Virus record (IMG/VR): IMGVR_UViG_3300031364_000005
Location: 1-46,393 of that record
Origin: a virus
DNA length: 46,393 bases
Reading direction: 5' to 3' (one strand)
The translations under genes were made by a program, and so were the position numbers. Under the pieces are notes generated by a model that had not been told where the DNA came from, did not search any database, and saw only the letters and a list, made by a program, of their open reading frames with translations. Below, piece after piece: positions 1-6,307 of the stretch (positions are counted from its first letter, which is position 1; each line of letters starts with the position of its first letter).

Positions 1-141
1 TCTCTTGTTTTTACATTGTACTATGAAACATCTATTACGTTTGCGTAGCGAGGTTGTAAAATTTAACCTAGTAGTAACCTTTTGTTATATCCTGAGATCT
101 CATAATTGTATCGTTTTTAGTCCGTATTTATTATTTCTAAT
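1..141. other. window edge, no convincing gene
   Basis: No coding region can be supported here. The plus strand is open from position 5, but it lies opposite a better minus-strand gene and has no family features. If the window is a whole lambda-type genome, this edge would join the sequence upstream of the small terminase gene at the other end and could hold part of a cos region. No direct terminal repeat shared by the two ends was seen. Confidence 0.4.
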
Positions 142-369
142 TTACTCCCCGTACTCTGCAATAATATTATTGTTTTCATCAAAATATTTCATCGACCAAG
201 TTGGATGGCAATTTCGCTGTTTTTTTTCTCCATTAAAAAGTACATTCAAATTACCGCTGATGTTTCCACTTTTTACAATCCCAACTTTCTTTAAATAGGT
301 GTTTTCTACTTTCATTCCTTTTTTAATAAAAGTCAAACCTCTTTTGTTTCTTACGTAATCTAAAGACAT
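142..369 (-). CDS. small phage protein with RGLTFIKKGMKVE segment
   Basis: This is a 75-residue protein of unknown function. Its N-terminal part contains RGLTFIKKGMKVE, which recurs almost identically in the broken reading frames near 2100-2150, so the window carries two related copies. The second half (GNLNVLFNGEKK, then NCHPTWSMKYFDENNNI) looks like a small beta-barrel of the kind seen in short accessory phage proteins; that fold is an inference. The gene follows a disrupted small gene at 394-583 and is the last gene before the window edge. No promoter of its own was found. Confidence 0.6.
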   Translation of the reverse strand: MSLDYVRNKRGLTFIKKGMKVENTYLKKVGIVKSGNISGNLNVLFNGEKKQRNCHPTWSMKYFDENNNIIAEYGE

Positions 370-393
370 TAATATATTTATTTCTGTTATCGG

Positions 394-583
394 TCATTTC
401 CTTACTACCTTAAATCCAGCTTCATTTAAATAAGTTAGTATTCCATCAGAAAATTCAGTACATTGATCAGTTGTGTAGCTCCCTGTGGCATATATAGCGT
501 TTTGTATCGGTTCTCTAATTTCTTCATCGGATGGTGCTAATTTTCCTAAAGGTTATTGGTGTATTAAAGTTCCAGAACATCAT
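394..583 (-). pseudogene. small gene disrupted by a one-base frameshift
   Basis: An ATGATG at 583-578 overlaps the TGA of the upstream gene (ATGA), which implies translational coupling. Translation from it gives MMFWNFNTPITFRK and then stops at an early TGA. The adjacent frame continues with a well-composed peptide (LAPSDEEIREPIQNAI..., EFSDGILTYLNEAGFKVVRK) to a TGA at 394-396, but has no start codon. The span from 583 to 394 is 190 nt, one base more than a multiple of three, so a single extra base near the AGGAAAATT run would explain it. It could be a real pseudogene, a sequencing indel or a frameshifted gene. Confidence 0.5.
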
Positions 584-768
584 ATCAATCCTTTTTCTTT
601 CAGTAACTGTCTTAATTCAGATTTCAAATCGCTTGCTTTTACTTCCATCCAAGACCAATGCATTGAATGGTTATAAATTGTCGTCCCAAATGCCATTAGA
701 AAAATTTTACCATTTTCTACCTTCACTGGCATTCCTTTGTATTTAACTGTTGTACTTATTACATTCAT
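580..768 (-). CDS. hypothetical small protein
   Basis: This 62-residue protein belongs to no family I recognise. It has a beta-rich first half (VKYKGMPVKVENGKIFLMAFG) and a charged helical end (KASDLKSELRQLLKEKG). Its stop codon overlaps the ATG of the next small gene, so it belongs to the packed chain of short genes at the low-coordinate end. Together with its neighbours it is probably a non-essential host-interaction or accessory gene; this is inferred from position only. Confidence 0.55.
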   Translation of the reverse strand: MNVISTTVKYKGMPVKVENGKIFLMAFGTTIYNHSMHWSWMEVKASDLKSELRQLLKEKGLI

Positions 769-806
769 ATTCGAATAAACTTACTTAAATCAGTTGGAGA
801 AAACAT

Positions 807-989
807 TTAATTTTCTAAAATGTAATAATCTTGTGTGCATAACATACAATGTAAAACTTGCACTTTAGTATCATTTTCTTTTGTATGTAAAATAGTTCGT
901 ACATCAGTACATCCACAATCGCATTTAGATTTTGTTTCTCCCTTATTTAGAACAACAGGTTCTTTATAAATTGAAATGTTCGTATTCAT
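807..989 (-). CDS. zinc-ribbon-like small protein
   Basis: This 60-residue protein has two cysteine pairs: CDCGC near residues 23-27 and CMLC near residues 48-51. The arrangement resembles a zinc ribbon. The N-terminal half is polar (ISIYKEPVVLNKGETKSK) and the last residues are aromatic (QDYYILEN). No catalytic motif is present. Cysteine-pair mini-proteins recur among its neighbours (1499-1798, 1836-2027 and 42899-43240), so this class is enriched in the accessory region. DNA, RNA or protein binding are all possible. Confidence 0.6.
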   Translation of the reverse strand: MNTNISIYKEPVVLNKGETKSKCDCGCTDVRTILHTKENDTKVQVLHCMLCTQDYYILEN

Positions 990-1072
990 AGTCTTTTCCT
1001 TGTTTTAGATAATTAATTTTTTACAGTTTATATTTGCATTCCGCTAGTAATAATGCCTTTCGTAGTATGTAT

Positions 1073-1444
1073 TTAAGTCTGGTATGTCCTCTTCGTAGTT
1101 TGCCTTGCCGAACAATCATAGTCACCATGTTTACATTTATTGTCTTCGTTATTACTACAAGCTGATGAATAGCAAACCGAAACGCTAACATCAGTAATAG
1201 TTAATTGATCTTCTCTCGTTTCAGCTTTTTGACCCAGCAATGCTTTAAATAGGCTTGACACTGCTTGCCTGATTTCGGGTGTCGCATTGCCTCCGCTCAT
1301 TGCTATTCTGGTGTCCAGTTTTACAATTTCACCTCTTTTAGTCTCTTTTAGGCAAATGTAATAATCTCCATTGTTCCCGTGATACATGCTTAGTTCTGTA
1401 TCTCTTATATCCATATCATCTGTTAATAATTTCGGTGTTTCCAT
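1073..1444 (-). CDS. hypothetical protein, cysteine-rich C-terminus
   Basis: This 123-residue protein is not assigned to a family. It contains an ordered first part (METPKLLTDDMDIRDTELSMY, then NGDYYICLKETKRGEIVKLD), a helical middle (ATPEIRQAVSSLFKALLGQ), and a tail with scattered cysteines (CYSSACSNNEDNKC, then DYDC). The cysteine spacing could bind a metal, but this is not a recognised ribbon. The gene stands about 50 nt from its upstream neighbour and has no obvious promoter. Confidence 0.6.
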   Translation of the reverse strand: METPKLLTDDMDIRDTELSMYHGNNGDYYICLKETKRGEIVKLDTRIAMSGGNATPEIRQAVSSLFKALLGQKAETREDQLTITDVSVSVCYSSACSNNEDNKCKHGDYDCSARQTTKRTYQT

Positions 1445-1498
1445 TTCTTTTATAATTTATTAGTTTCTGTTCTCGCATTGATATTTATGAGTTAGCAA

Positions 1499-1798
1499 TC
1501 AGTTTGCTATACGTCCACCACAATTAATGCACCTTGTTATAATCTTACCATGTTCAGTAAATGTACAAGGCTCTTTTTTTATACAATCGCAAACCAAATC
1601 GCTAACACCATGCAAAGGTAATGCTGCGTTCTCGTCCGAACATTCGCCAATCGCACGTTCTAATGATATTATACTGTTCGTAGTTGCATTATAAATAGTT
1701 TCTGTTTGTGTTCGATTGTGCTCTATCAATTCGGTGTTTTTAACCATCCATTCAATCGTTGTTTTAATGTATTCCAATTCTGATTTATTTAGTGCCAT
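1499..1798 (-). CDS. small protein with C-terminal Cys motif, paralogue A
   Basis: This protein has 99 residues. The N-terminal two thirds are helical (KSELEYIKTTIEWMVKN and onward). The C-terminal part contains SDENAALP, VSDLVCDC and a final CINCGG pair, which together suggest a metal site. The segment from SDEN to CDC is related in protein and DNA sequence to the protein at 1836-2027 (SDELEALP, VSKRYCDC), so the two genes share a duplicated C-terminal module with different N-termini. Function unknown. Confidence 0.6.
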   Translation of the reverse strand: MALNKSELEYIKTTIEWMVKNTELIEHNRTQTETIYNATTNSIISLERAIGECSDENAALPLHGVSDLVCDCIKKEPCTFTEHGKIITRCINCGGRIAN

Positions 1799-1835
1799 CG
1801 CTCAATAAATAATAGTTTTCAAAAACATTTCCAAA

Positions 1836-2027
1836 TTATTTTATGATGTATCCACATAATCCATAACTATAAACATATTCAAAATCAGGTATTGGTTTAT
1901 CGCAATCACAATAACGTTTGCTAACGCGTTGTATAGGTAATGCTTCAAGCTCATCCGAACTTATTTCCATCGCACCTGTTTTAAAATGGTGTTTAAGCGC
2001 TTTGTACCCATTTTTAGGGATTTGCAT
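1836..2027 (-). CDS. small protein with C-terminal Cys motif, paralogue B
   Basis: This 63-residue protein shares the SDE-x2-ALP-x3-VS-x4-CDC module with the gene at 1499-1798. It lacks the final CxxC of that paralogue, carrying LCGYIIK instead, so the metal site may be incomplete. Its start lies inside another short reading frame (1961-2101), so the exact start is uncertain. The duplication of this module suggests local recombination within the accessory cluster. Confidence 0.5.
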   Translation of the reverse strand: MQIPKNGYKALKHHFKTGAMEISSDELEALPIQRVSKRYCDCDKPIPDFEYVYSYGLCGYIIK

Positions 2028-2101
2028 TCAGTTTCACTTCCTGACATTTCATCAATACAGGTTATTTGGTAATCATCATTTGCAACCTTTTCTACTTTCA
2101 T
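1961..2101 (-). CDS. short reading frame related to 142-369, possibly broken
   Basis: From ATG at 2101 this frame encodes 46 residues (MKVEKVANDDYQITCIDEM...). In-frame sequence just upstream, without an ATG, reads RGLTFIKKG and matches the gene at 142-369. Relative to that paralogue there are about two extra bases just before AAAAGAGG, so this copy looks frameshifted. It overlaps the start of 1836-2027 by 67 nt in another frame. Either it is a remnant or the two frames are joined by recoding. Confidence 0.3.
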   Translation of the reverse strand: MKVEKVANDDYQITCIDEMSGSETECKSLKMGTKRLNTILKQVRWK

Positions 2102-2118
2102 TCCTTTTTTAATAAAAG

Positions 2119-2208
2119 TCAAACCTCTTTTATCTGTATATGATAATCAAAATAATTTGTTTCATAAACAGATAGTTCAAAACCTAATAATTTAGCTATT
2201 CTCTTCAT
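2119..2208 (-). CDS. 29-residue ORF, probable 5' part of a broken gene
   Basis: The ATG at 2208 overlaps the TGA of the upstream gene in an ATGA junction. The product starts MKRIAKLLGFELSVYETNYF and ends after DYHIQIKEV. Its DYHIQ segment aligns with DYVRN of the 142-369 protein directly before the shared RGLTFIKKG segment, which here lies in another frame. The simplest reading is that it is the N-terminal part of a frameshifted paralogue continuing into 1961-2101. Confidence 0.35.
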   Translation of the reverse strand: MKRIAKLLGFELSVYETNYFDYHIQIKEV

Positions 2209-2414
2209 TTTATTAATCTTTTGGTCTGATAAATTTGAAAACCCCATTCATATATAACCTGGGGTTCATTTTTTTTGATTTTTTCTCTAAATCTGTTTCC
2301 GATAGTCGATTTTTTCTTAGACAATCTCGGAAAATATTTAGTAAGTGATTCTAAATTCCTGAAGAAACCCCATTTACCAGTTGCTTTTTCTTTTGCAAAA
2401 TAAATATAAACCAT
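2205..2414 (-). CDS. hypothetical basic small protein
   Basis: This 69-residue, lysine-rich protein (MVYIYFAKEKATGKWGFFRN...) has no recognised domain. The first 20 residues look like a beta hairpin with aromatic residues. The middle (FPRLSKKKSTIGNRFREKIKKN) is strongly basic and could bind nucleic acid. It follows the short octad-repeat protein and overlaps the next ORF by four bases. Function unknown. Confidence 0.5.
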   Translation of the reverse strand: MVYIYFAKEKATGKWGFFRNLESLTKYFPRLSKKKSTIGNRFREKIKKNEPQVIYEWGFQIYQTKRLIK

Positions 2415-2425
2415 TTCTTATTATT

Positions 2426-2932
2426 TTAAATATTTCTAAAATCTAATACTTTCGAATTTTCATAAGCAAATACTTTCGAATTGCCATTGGCATATACTTT
2501 CGAATTTTCATAAGCAAATACTTTCGAATTGCCATAGGCACGTACTTCCGAATTGCCATGAGCATATACTTCCGAATTGCCTCGGGCATATACTTTCGAT
2601 TTTTCATAGGCAGATACTTTCGAATTGCCATAGGCATATACTACCGAATTGCCTGTAGCATGTACTTTCGATTTTCCGGTGACTATTAAATATCCGTCTT
2701 TTACATCTTCGTTGCAATAGATAGAGTTACGGTTGAAAATTTCTTTGTACTTTGTTACGATAGATTCTGTAACAACGTTATTTTCTGTGCACCAATGAAA
2801 ATTATCTTTCAATACAGTGCAAAATAATTCCTCGGTTTCAGCAGAGACCAATTTCTTGAATTCTGCCTTTCCAGCGCTGTTTTCCTTGCATAGATCTATT
2901 ATTTCTTCCCTAAAAGTTTTGTATGTGTCCAT
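2426..2932 (-). CDS. octad-repeat protein, short form (10 repeats)
   Basis: This 168-residue protein has an 86-residue N-terminal domain (from MDTYKTFREEIIDLCKEN) and then ten octads of the form (N/K)S(E/K/V)VxAxx, ending NSKVLDFRNI. The N-terminal domain is about 90% identical to that of 41582-42370 and similar to that of 2944-3690. The octads should form a repetitive beta-solenoid, an inference from periodicity. There is no signal peptide. The start follows the conserved leader (TTAGCGACATG). I recall similar uncharacterised repeat proteins in Bacteroidales genomes but know no function. Confidence 0.8.
   Translation of the reverse strand: MDTYKTFREEIIDLCKENSAGKAEFKKLVSAETEELFCTVLKDNFHWCTENNVVTESIVTKYKEIFNRNSIYCNEDVKDGYLIVTGKSKVHATGNSVVYAYGNSKVSAYEKSKVYARGNSEVYAHGNSEVRAYGNSKVFAYENSKVYANGNSKVFAYENSKVLDFRNI
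2435..2674 (-). repeat. 24-bp tandem coding repeat, 10 units
   Basis: Ten units of 24 bp encode the octads of the 168-residue protein. The unit reads AAT TCG (GAA/AAA/GTA) GTA, a variable codon, GC(C), and two more variable codons. Two units begin AAA instead of AAT. The Asn, Ser and Val codons are otherwise the same in every unit. Confidence 0.85.
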
Positions 2933-2943
2933 GTCGCTAATTT

Positions 2944-3690
2944 TTAGTTGTTTCTAAAATCTATTACTTCCGAATTGCCTAAGTCATGTACTTCCGAATT
3001 GTCAAAGGCATATACTTTCGAATTGGCATAGGCATGTACTTCCGAATTTTCATGAGCATATACTTTCGAATTGTCATAGGCAATTACTACCGAATTGCAT
3101 GTAGCATGTACTTCCGAATTGTCTCGGGCAATTACTTCCGAATTGTCTCGGGCAATTACTTCCGAATTGTCTCGGGCAATTACTTTCGAATTGTCATAGG
3201 CAATTACTTCCGAATTGTCTCGGGCAATTACTTCCGAATTGTCAAAGGCATATACTTCCGAATTGTCAAAGGCATATACTTTCGAATTGTCATTAGCATA
3301 TACTTCCGAATTGCCTCGGGCACGTACTACCGAATTGTCTCGGGCAATTACTTCCGAATTGTCAAAGGCATATACTTTCGAATTGTCTCGGGCACGTACT
3401 TCCGAATTGCCTGAGGCAGATACTTCCGAATTGCCGGTTACTATTAAGTACCCGTCTTTTACATCTTCGTTGCAATAGATAGAGTTTCTATTGAATGTTT
3501 CTTTATACTTTGTTATAGTATGCTCTGTAACAACATTGTTTTTTACGCACCAATGAAAATTATCTTTTAATACAGTGCAAAACACTTCCTCGGTTTCAGC
3601 AGAAATCAATTTCTTGAATTCTTCCTTGCAAGCGTTGTTTTTCTTGCATAGACGTATTATTTCTTCCCTGAATTTTTCGTATATGTCCAT
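2944..3690 (-). CDS. octad-repeat protein, long form (20 repeats)
   Basis: From ATG at 3690 the product has 248 residues. A longer frame opens at 3795, but MDIYEKFREEII at 3690 matches the starts of both paralogues and follows the same leader, so I use 3690. Residues 1-86 are the shared N-terminal domain (FREEIIRLCKK, EVFCTVLKDNFHWC, NRNSIYCNEDVKDGYLIV). Residues 87-246 are twenty octads, mostly NS(E/K/V)V(Y/I/R/H/S)A(R/F/Y)(D/G). This copy is rich in Asp at octad position 8, while the others favour Gly and Glu. Role unknown; a binding surface made of variable positions is plausible. Confidence 0.8.
   Translation of the reverse strand: MDIYEKFREEIIRLCKKNNACKEEFKKLISAETEEVFCTVLKDNFHWCVKNNVVTEHTITKYKETFNRNSIYCNEDVKDGYLIVTGNSEVSASGNSEVRARDNSKVYAFDNSEVIARDNSVVRARGNSEVYANDNSKVYAFDNSEVYAFDNSEVIARDNSEVIAYDNSKVIARDNSEVIARDNSEVIARDNSEVHATCNSVVIAYDNSKVYAHENSEVHAYANSKVYAFDNSEVHDLGNSEVIDFRNN
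2953..3432 (-). repeat. 24-bp tandem coding repeat, 20 units
   Basis: Twenty in-frame 24-bp units lie without spacers. The AAT TCG and GTA codons are constant. Variable codons 3, 5, 7 and 8 differ between units and nearly all differences change the amino acid. Blocks of neighbouring units recur (for example NSEVIARD several times), which points to unequal crossing-over or gene conversion. Confidence 0.85.
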
Positions 3691-3694
3691 GTCT

Positions 3695-3988
3695 CTAATT
3701 TTTATATTCATAATTGAAAGAATTACATATTGTAATACTTTCTTTTGATAGAAAGTTAAATGGTTTAAAACAAATTTCTGGCCTATGATTATCAAACAAT
3801 GCTATTTTGCCTAATTGTTTAAAAATATTGGACATTCTTTCCGGCATATTAAATGCCTTATCTGTTCCCAAAATCATCCCTCTTACTTCAAACCTTGTGT
3901 GTGAAGTATACATGTATTTTCTGATATATTCCCCTATTTCATAAGGGATTTCTATTTTATCGATAAAATAAGTTCCTGTTGTTTTCAT
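3695..3988 (-). CDS. hypothetical protein
   Basis: This 97-residue protein is not recognised. It begins MKTTGTYFIDKIEIPYEIGEY and has a central hydrophobic segment (FKQLGKIALFD). Its stop codon lies within the leader of the octad protein gene at 3690, so the two are probably co-transcribed. The start at 3988 follows a degenerate form of the cassette leader (AAATAGCGATATG) and, further upstream, the double-hairpin element at 4030-4081. Confidence 0.55.
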   Translation of the reverse strand: MKTTGTYFIDKIEIPYEIGEYIRKYMYTSHTRFEVRGMILGTDKAFNMPERMSNIFKQLGKIALFDNHRPEICFKPFNFLSKESITICNSFNYEYKN

Positions 3989-4029
3989 ATCGCTATTTTT
4001 TTAAGTTATTAATTCCTTCTACCACCAAA

Positions 4030-4081
4030 ACCCCTGACCTCGAAAGGAGCAGGGGTACCGACAGAATTAGCGGAAACTGGC
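4030..4081 (-). promoter_or_regulatory. double-hairpin leader element, copy 1
   Basis: Two adjacent inverted repeats precede the gene at 3988. The first pairs ACCCCTG (4030-4036) with CAGGGGT (4050-4056), with an inner CCT/AGG stem. The second (4060-4081) pairs CAG with CTG around a 12-nt loop containing AATTAGCG on the plus strand, which is CGCUAAUU in the transcript. A near-identical copy stands at 42410-42461. Its role is unknown: transcript processing, attenuation or translational control. Confidence 0.6.
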
Positions 4082-4083
4082 AG

Positions 4084-4161
4084 TCAATCTTCATCATATT
4101 CCGGTGCTCTCATTATTATGATTACCAGAATGCACGTGCACATTAAGAAAAGCAACGACAT
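4084..4161 (-). CDS. 25-residue membrane peptide
   Basis: A short frame encodes MSLLFLMCTCILVIIIMRAP plus an acidic tail (EYDED). One hydrophobic helix of about 16 residues is evident. It overlaps the preceding frame by 19 bases. Small single-span membrane peptides are common in phage accessory regions, but the role here is unknown and expression is uncertain. Confidence 0.4.
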   Translation of the reverse strand: MSLLFLMCTCILVIIIMRAPEYDED

Positions 4162-4286
4162 GATTTAATTTTTTTTGTTAATTCTTCGTTTTTTTGTAAA
4201 AGCTTTTTCGCTGTTTCAATTGAATCTGATATTAACATTAAATTGTTAATAACCTCAATCCCTTTATCAAGCTCTTTTGTACTCAT
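4143..4286 (-). CDS. 47-residue helical protein
   Basis: The ATG at 4286 overlaps the TGA of the gene upstream (ATGA). The product (MSTKELDKGIEVINNLMLIS..., then AKKLLQKNEELTKKIK) is almost entirely helical with heptad-like leucines, consistent with a small coiled coil. No family recognised. It is a middle gene in the chain of very short coupled genes between 5.1 and 4.0 kb. Confidence 0.5.
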   Translation of the reverse strand: MSTKELDKGIEVINNLMLISDSIETAKKLLQKNEELTKKIKSCRCFS

Positions 4287-4450
4287 GATATTTCTTCAAT
4301 GCGTTTAGTAATAATTCTTAAAATAGTTGCTTCCTTGGATAAATAGAAGAAAGGCGTATTAATATCATTTTCAAATGACTTTTTCTGTCTCGTTAGTTCC
4401 TCGATGCTAAGTTTAGGCACCATTTTTCGGTATAGTTCGATGTAGTTCAT
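4283..4450 (-). CDS. 55-residue hypothetical protein
   Basis: This frame runs from ATG at 4450 to TGA at 4283 and is coupled at both ends: it starts 3 nt after the stop of 4453-4719 and ends in an ATGA overlap. The product (MNYIELYRKMVPKLSIEELT..., ending KRIEEIS) is helical and charged. No family recognised. The tight spacing on both sides is the best evidence that it is expressed. Confidence 0.5.
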   Translation of the reverse strand: MNYIELYRKMVPKLSIEELTRQKKSFENDINTPFFYLSKEATILRIITKRIEEIS

Positions 4451-4452
4451 TT

Positions 4453-4719
4453 TTATGATTTTAGATATAATAATAATTTTTCTTCAAAGGTTTTCTCTTT
4501 TTCAAGGGTTTCGAGAATTTCTATTTCGTGTATGTCTTGAAAAAGCTCAAGTTCTCCTGTGTTTAATTGAATAGCAAGCCTGGTCTGTTCAGATTGCTTA
4601 ATGAGTAGATCAAATTTGTTTGTTTCAGCCTTTATAAGGCTATCAATAGCTTCAGCTTCTTCAAAAAGAAGGTTTAACCGCTCTTTTCTTTCTGCTGCTT
4701 TTTCTTCTAATCTTTTCAT
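4453..4719 (-). CDS. coiled-coil small protein
   Basis: This protein of 88 residues is almost wholly helical and rich in Glu, Lys and Leu (KRLEEKAAERKERLNLLFEE...), with a predicted coiled coil over most of its length. No domain is recognised. The start is preceded by the conserved cassette leader and, before that, by the hairpin at 4753-4777. Confidence 0.55.
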   Translation of the reverse strand: MKRLEEKAAERKERLNLLFEEAEAIDSLIKAETNKFDLLIKQSEQTRLAIQLNTGELELFQDIHEIEILETLEKEKTFEEKLLLYLKS

Positions 4720-4752
4720 GTCGCTAATTTTTAATTGTTTCTACTGACAAAT

Positions 4753-4777
4753 GCCCGCATTCCTAAGAAGTACGGGC
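4753..4777 (-). promoter_or_regulatory. GCCCG hairpin leader element, copy 1
   Basis: GCCCG (4753-4757) pairs with CGGGC (4773-4777), with an inner TTC/GAA stem. It lies between two small genes. Related elements stand at 41539-41565 and 43274-43298, each upstream of the same (G)GTAGAAA..AATTAAAAATTAGCG leader or a degraded form of it. The transcript is not followed by a long U-run, so simple termination is uncertain. Confidence 0.6.
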
Positions 4778-4795
4778 TAAACCATCCCCTGGCTG

Positions 4796-5095
4796 TTATT
4801 CTTCATTTTTTTTATGCCATATAGCACGATAACCATCATTGTACGGTTCAATTTCAACGAATTCATATCCTACTAAAATTTGTTCTGCTACTTCCTGTCC
4901 GTACTCGAATAATCTTGCCATTTCAGCATCATATATCATTAATTCATCGTTAGTGCATTCTATATCTATAGATGATTCAATGTCATAATCATTTAAATAG
5001 GCTGAATCTTCAAAATAATAAATATTTTTTTTAACTATACTATATACTTCTAATGTTTCAATAGCTTTGTTAATTTTTTCTGTTAGTGTTTTCAT
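4796..5095 (-). CDS. acidic hypothetical protein, first gene of cassette 1
   Basis: This 99-residue acidic protein (MKTLTEKINKAIETLEVYSI..., then IDIECTNDELMIYDAEMARL) is not recognised. It is the first gene after the strong promoter at 5136-5184. Small acidic early proteins are often inhibitors or DNA mimics in phages, but nothing here proves that. The start follows the AAAAATTAGCGACATG leader. Confidence 0.6.
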   Translation of the reverse strand: MKTLTEKINKAIETLEVYSIVKKNIYYFEDSAYLNDYDIESSIDIECTNDELMIYDAEMARLFEYGQEVAEQILVGYEFVEIEPYNDGYRAIWHKKNEE

Positions 5096-5108
5096 GTCGC
5101 TAATTTTT
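5096..5108 (-). promoter_or_regulatory. conserved translation leader AAAAATTAGCGAC
   Basis: Directly before the start codon the minus strand reads AAAAATTAGCGACATG. The same or nearly the same leader precedes the starts at 2932, 3690, 4719, 42370, 42872, 43240 and 43541, and a weaker form precedes 3988. It is absent from the structural and replication genes I checked. It has no Shine-Dalgarno sequence. It may be a ribosome-binding signal carried with the cassettes or a target for shared regulation. Confidence 0.65.
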
Positions 5109-5135
5109 GTTGTTGTGTTATGTTTTATTTTACGT

Positions 5136-5184
5136 TAAAGATAATCTATTTGTTTCAATTATGCAAACTTTTTTATTCTTTTTT
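5136..5184 (-). promoter_or_regulatory. promoter of cassette 1 (Bacteroidota type)
   Basis: The -7 box TATCTTTA (5136-5143) and the -33 box TTTG (5164-5167) are separated by 20 bp, close to the Bacteroidota consensus TTTG-N19-21-TAnnTTTG. Directly upstream lies AAAAAAGAATAAAAAA (5169-5184). The promoter at 43584-43632 has the same boxes, the same spacing and the same upstream A-rich element, which supports both. Confidence 0.75.
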
Positions 5185-5231
5185 GTATTTTTTTTACAAA
5201 TTATGCTATAACATTGGTTTTGATAGGATTT

Positions 5232-5687
5232 TTAAAAATAATCTTCCCTTAATTCTTGAATTATAACTTTATTGTCTAAATAAATTAGCATTTCTTTTCT
5301 GTTTCCATTCTCCCATTTGGAATGACAATTAAAACAAAGAAAATTGTGATTTCTAGGATCATGTGCTATTTCTGGATTTGAACCTCTACTGATAATATGG
5401 CTTATATTCGTTGATGAATAAACATTGTTTAAATTTCTATTATTGAAAACTTTTTGCCCGCAATTTTCACACCTGAGAGTTGAATGTTTAAAGCAATAAT
5501 GATAATATTTATCATTTGCTAATAATACATTGCCTTTTGACAGTTCATAAATACCGAATAAGCTATTTTGTATTGTGTGTCGTAAATTGATGTCAATCTT
5601 TATAAATCGATGCCAGAAAAGAGGATTTATGCCATGTTTCAGGCATAAATCATATTCTTCGATAGTATCAATTTTAATCTTATTCAT
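5232..5687 (-). CDS. HNH / NinG-like endonuclease
   Basis: This 151-residue protein has CENCG near residue 75, SHIISRGSNPEIAHDPRNHN in the middle and CFNCH after that. Cys pairs flanking a His-x3-SRG and Asn motif match zinc-bound HNH folds. The SRG-x-NPE spacing recalls NinG/Rap proteins of lambdoid phages, which act on branched DNA during recombination. It is the last gene of the replication module, two genes after a RuvC-like resolvase, and overlaps its upstream neighbour by 8 nt. A free-standing homing-type nuclease is the alternative. Confidence 0.7.
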   Translation of the reverse strand: MNKIKIDTIEEYDLCLKHGINPLFWHRFIKIDINLRHTIQNSLFGIYELSKGNVLLANDKYYHYCFKHSTLRCENCGQKVFNNRNLNNVYSSTNISHIISRGSNPEIAHDPRNHNFLCFNCHSKWENGNRKEMLIYLDNKVIIQELREDYF

Positions 5688-6297
5688 TTATTTCTTCAGC
5701 CACTGCTTCTTCAATGTTTTCTTCCTCTACATCTTCAAATTCCATACTCAATTGCTCGAAATCGGCATATTTTTCCTCAAATTCATATGAATAAGATTCG
5801 TTCTTCATGTCTTCAACTATATCCATTAGATCTTCTTCAATTCCGTATTCGTTACCCTCAAGATTAATCCATGTCGTTGAGGTCCCAGTTACATTTTCAT
5901 TAATGTCATATTTGAGATAAGAGATTATTATACCTTCTGATTTTCTTCTCTCTGAAATTGAAATTCCGGTAACTTTAATTGATTCCATCGATTGCTGTGC
6001 CATGCTTTCGATTATTCTCTGTTGATTCTCGGTTGTATCAAATCCTGGAATTGTTGAAAGTTTTCTCACATAGTCAATGTTTTCAATTTTAGCCACTATT
6101 GGCTTTAATTGTTTGAATAGCCTGATAAAATCATCATGAGGAATGACGTCGCATATTATTTTTGGATTCTTTATAAATCCTCTACCTTTGATGGTCATTA
6201 GATATGAATAATGAATTTCCATACCATTTTCACCACCATTTAATAACTTCATTTTTAACCAATTAATTTGGTCTTTTTTTAATTCTTGTTTTTTCAT
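5680..6297 (-). CDS. hypothetical protein with acidic C-terminus
   Basis: This protein has 205 residues and an ordered N-terminal domain (IHYSYLMTIKGRGFIKNPKI and following). Its extremely acidic tail has about a third Glu/Asp over the last 60 residues. It sits between a small unknown protein and the HNH gene in the replication operon. Such an acidic tail is typical of DNA-mimic or SSB-like proteins, but no OB-fold signature is obvious. Function unknown. Confidence 0.55.
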   Translation of the reverse strand: MKKQELKKDQINWLKMKLLNGGENGMEIHYSYLMTIKGRGFIKNPKIICDVIPHDDFIRLFKQLKPIVAKIENIDYVRKLSTIPGFDTTENQQRIIESMAQQSMESIKVTGISISERRKSEGIIISYLKYDINENVTGTSTTWINLEGNEYGIEEDLMDIVEDMKNESYSYEFEEKYADFEQLSMEFEDVEEENIEEAVAEEINE

Positions 6298-6307
6298 TTT
6301 TACTTTT

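Noticed and set aside
2435-3432. CRISPR array
   Set aside because: The 24-bp units have no spacers, stay in frame, and encode clear octads with a conserved N-terminal domain; no cas genes are present.
2986-3478. Plus-strand repeat ORFs (YFRIV / TSELS repeats) as genes
   Set aside because: They are shadow frames that stay open because the repeat length is a multiple of three; they have no leader, and the opposite strand has conserved paralogues.
3691-3795. N-terminal extension of the octad protein to 3795
   Set aside because: It overlaps the gene at 3695-3988, and the paralogues start at the MDxY position with the conserved leader.
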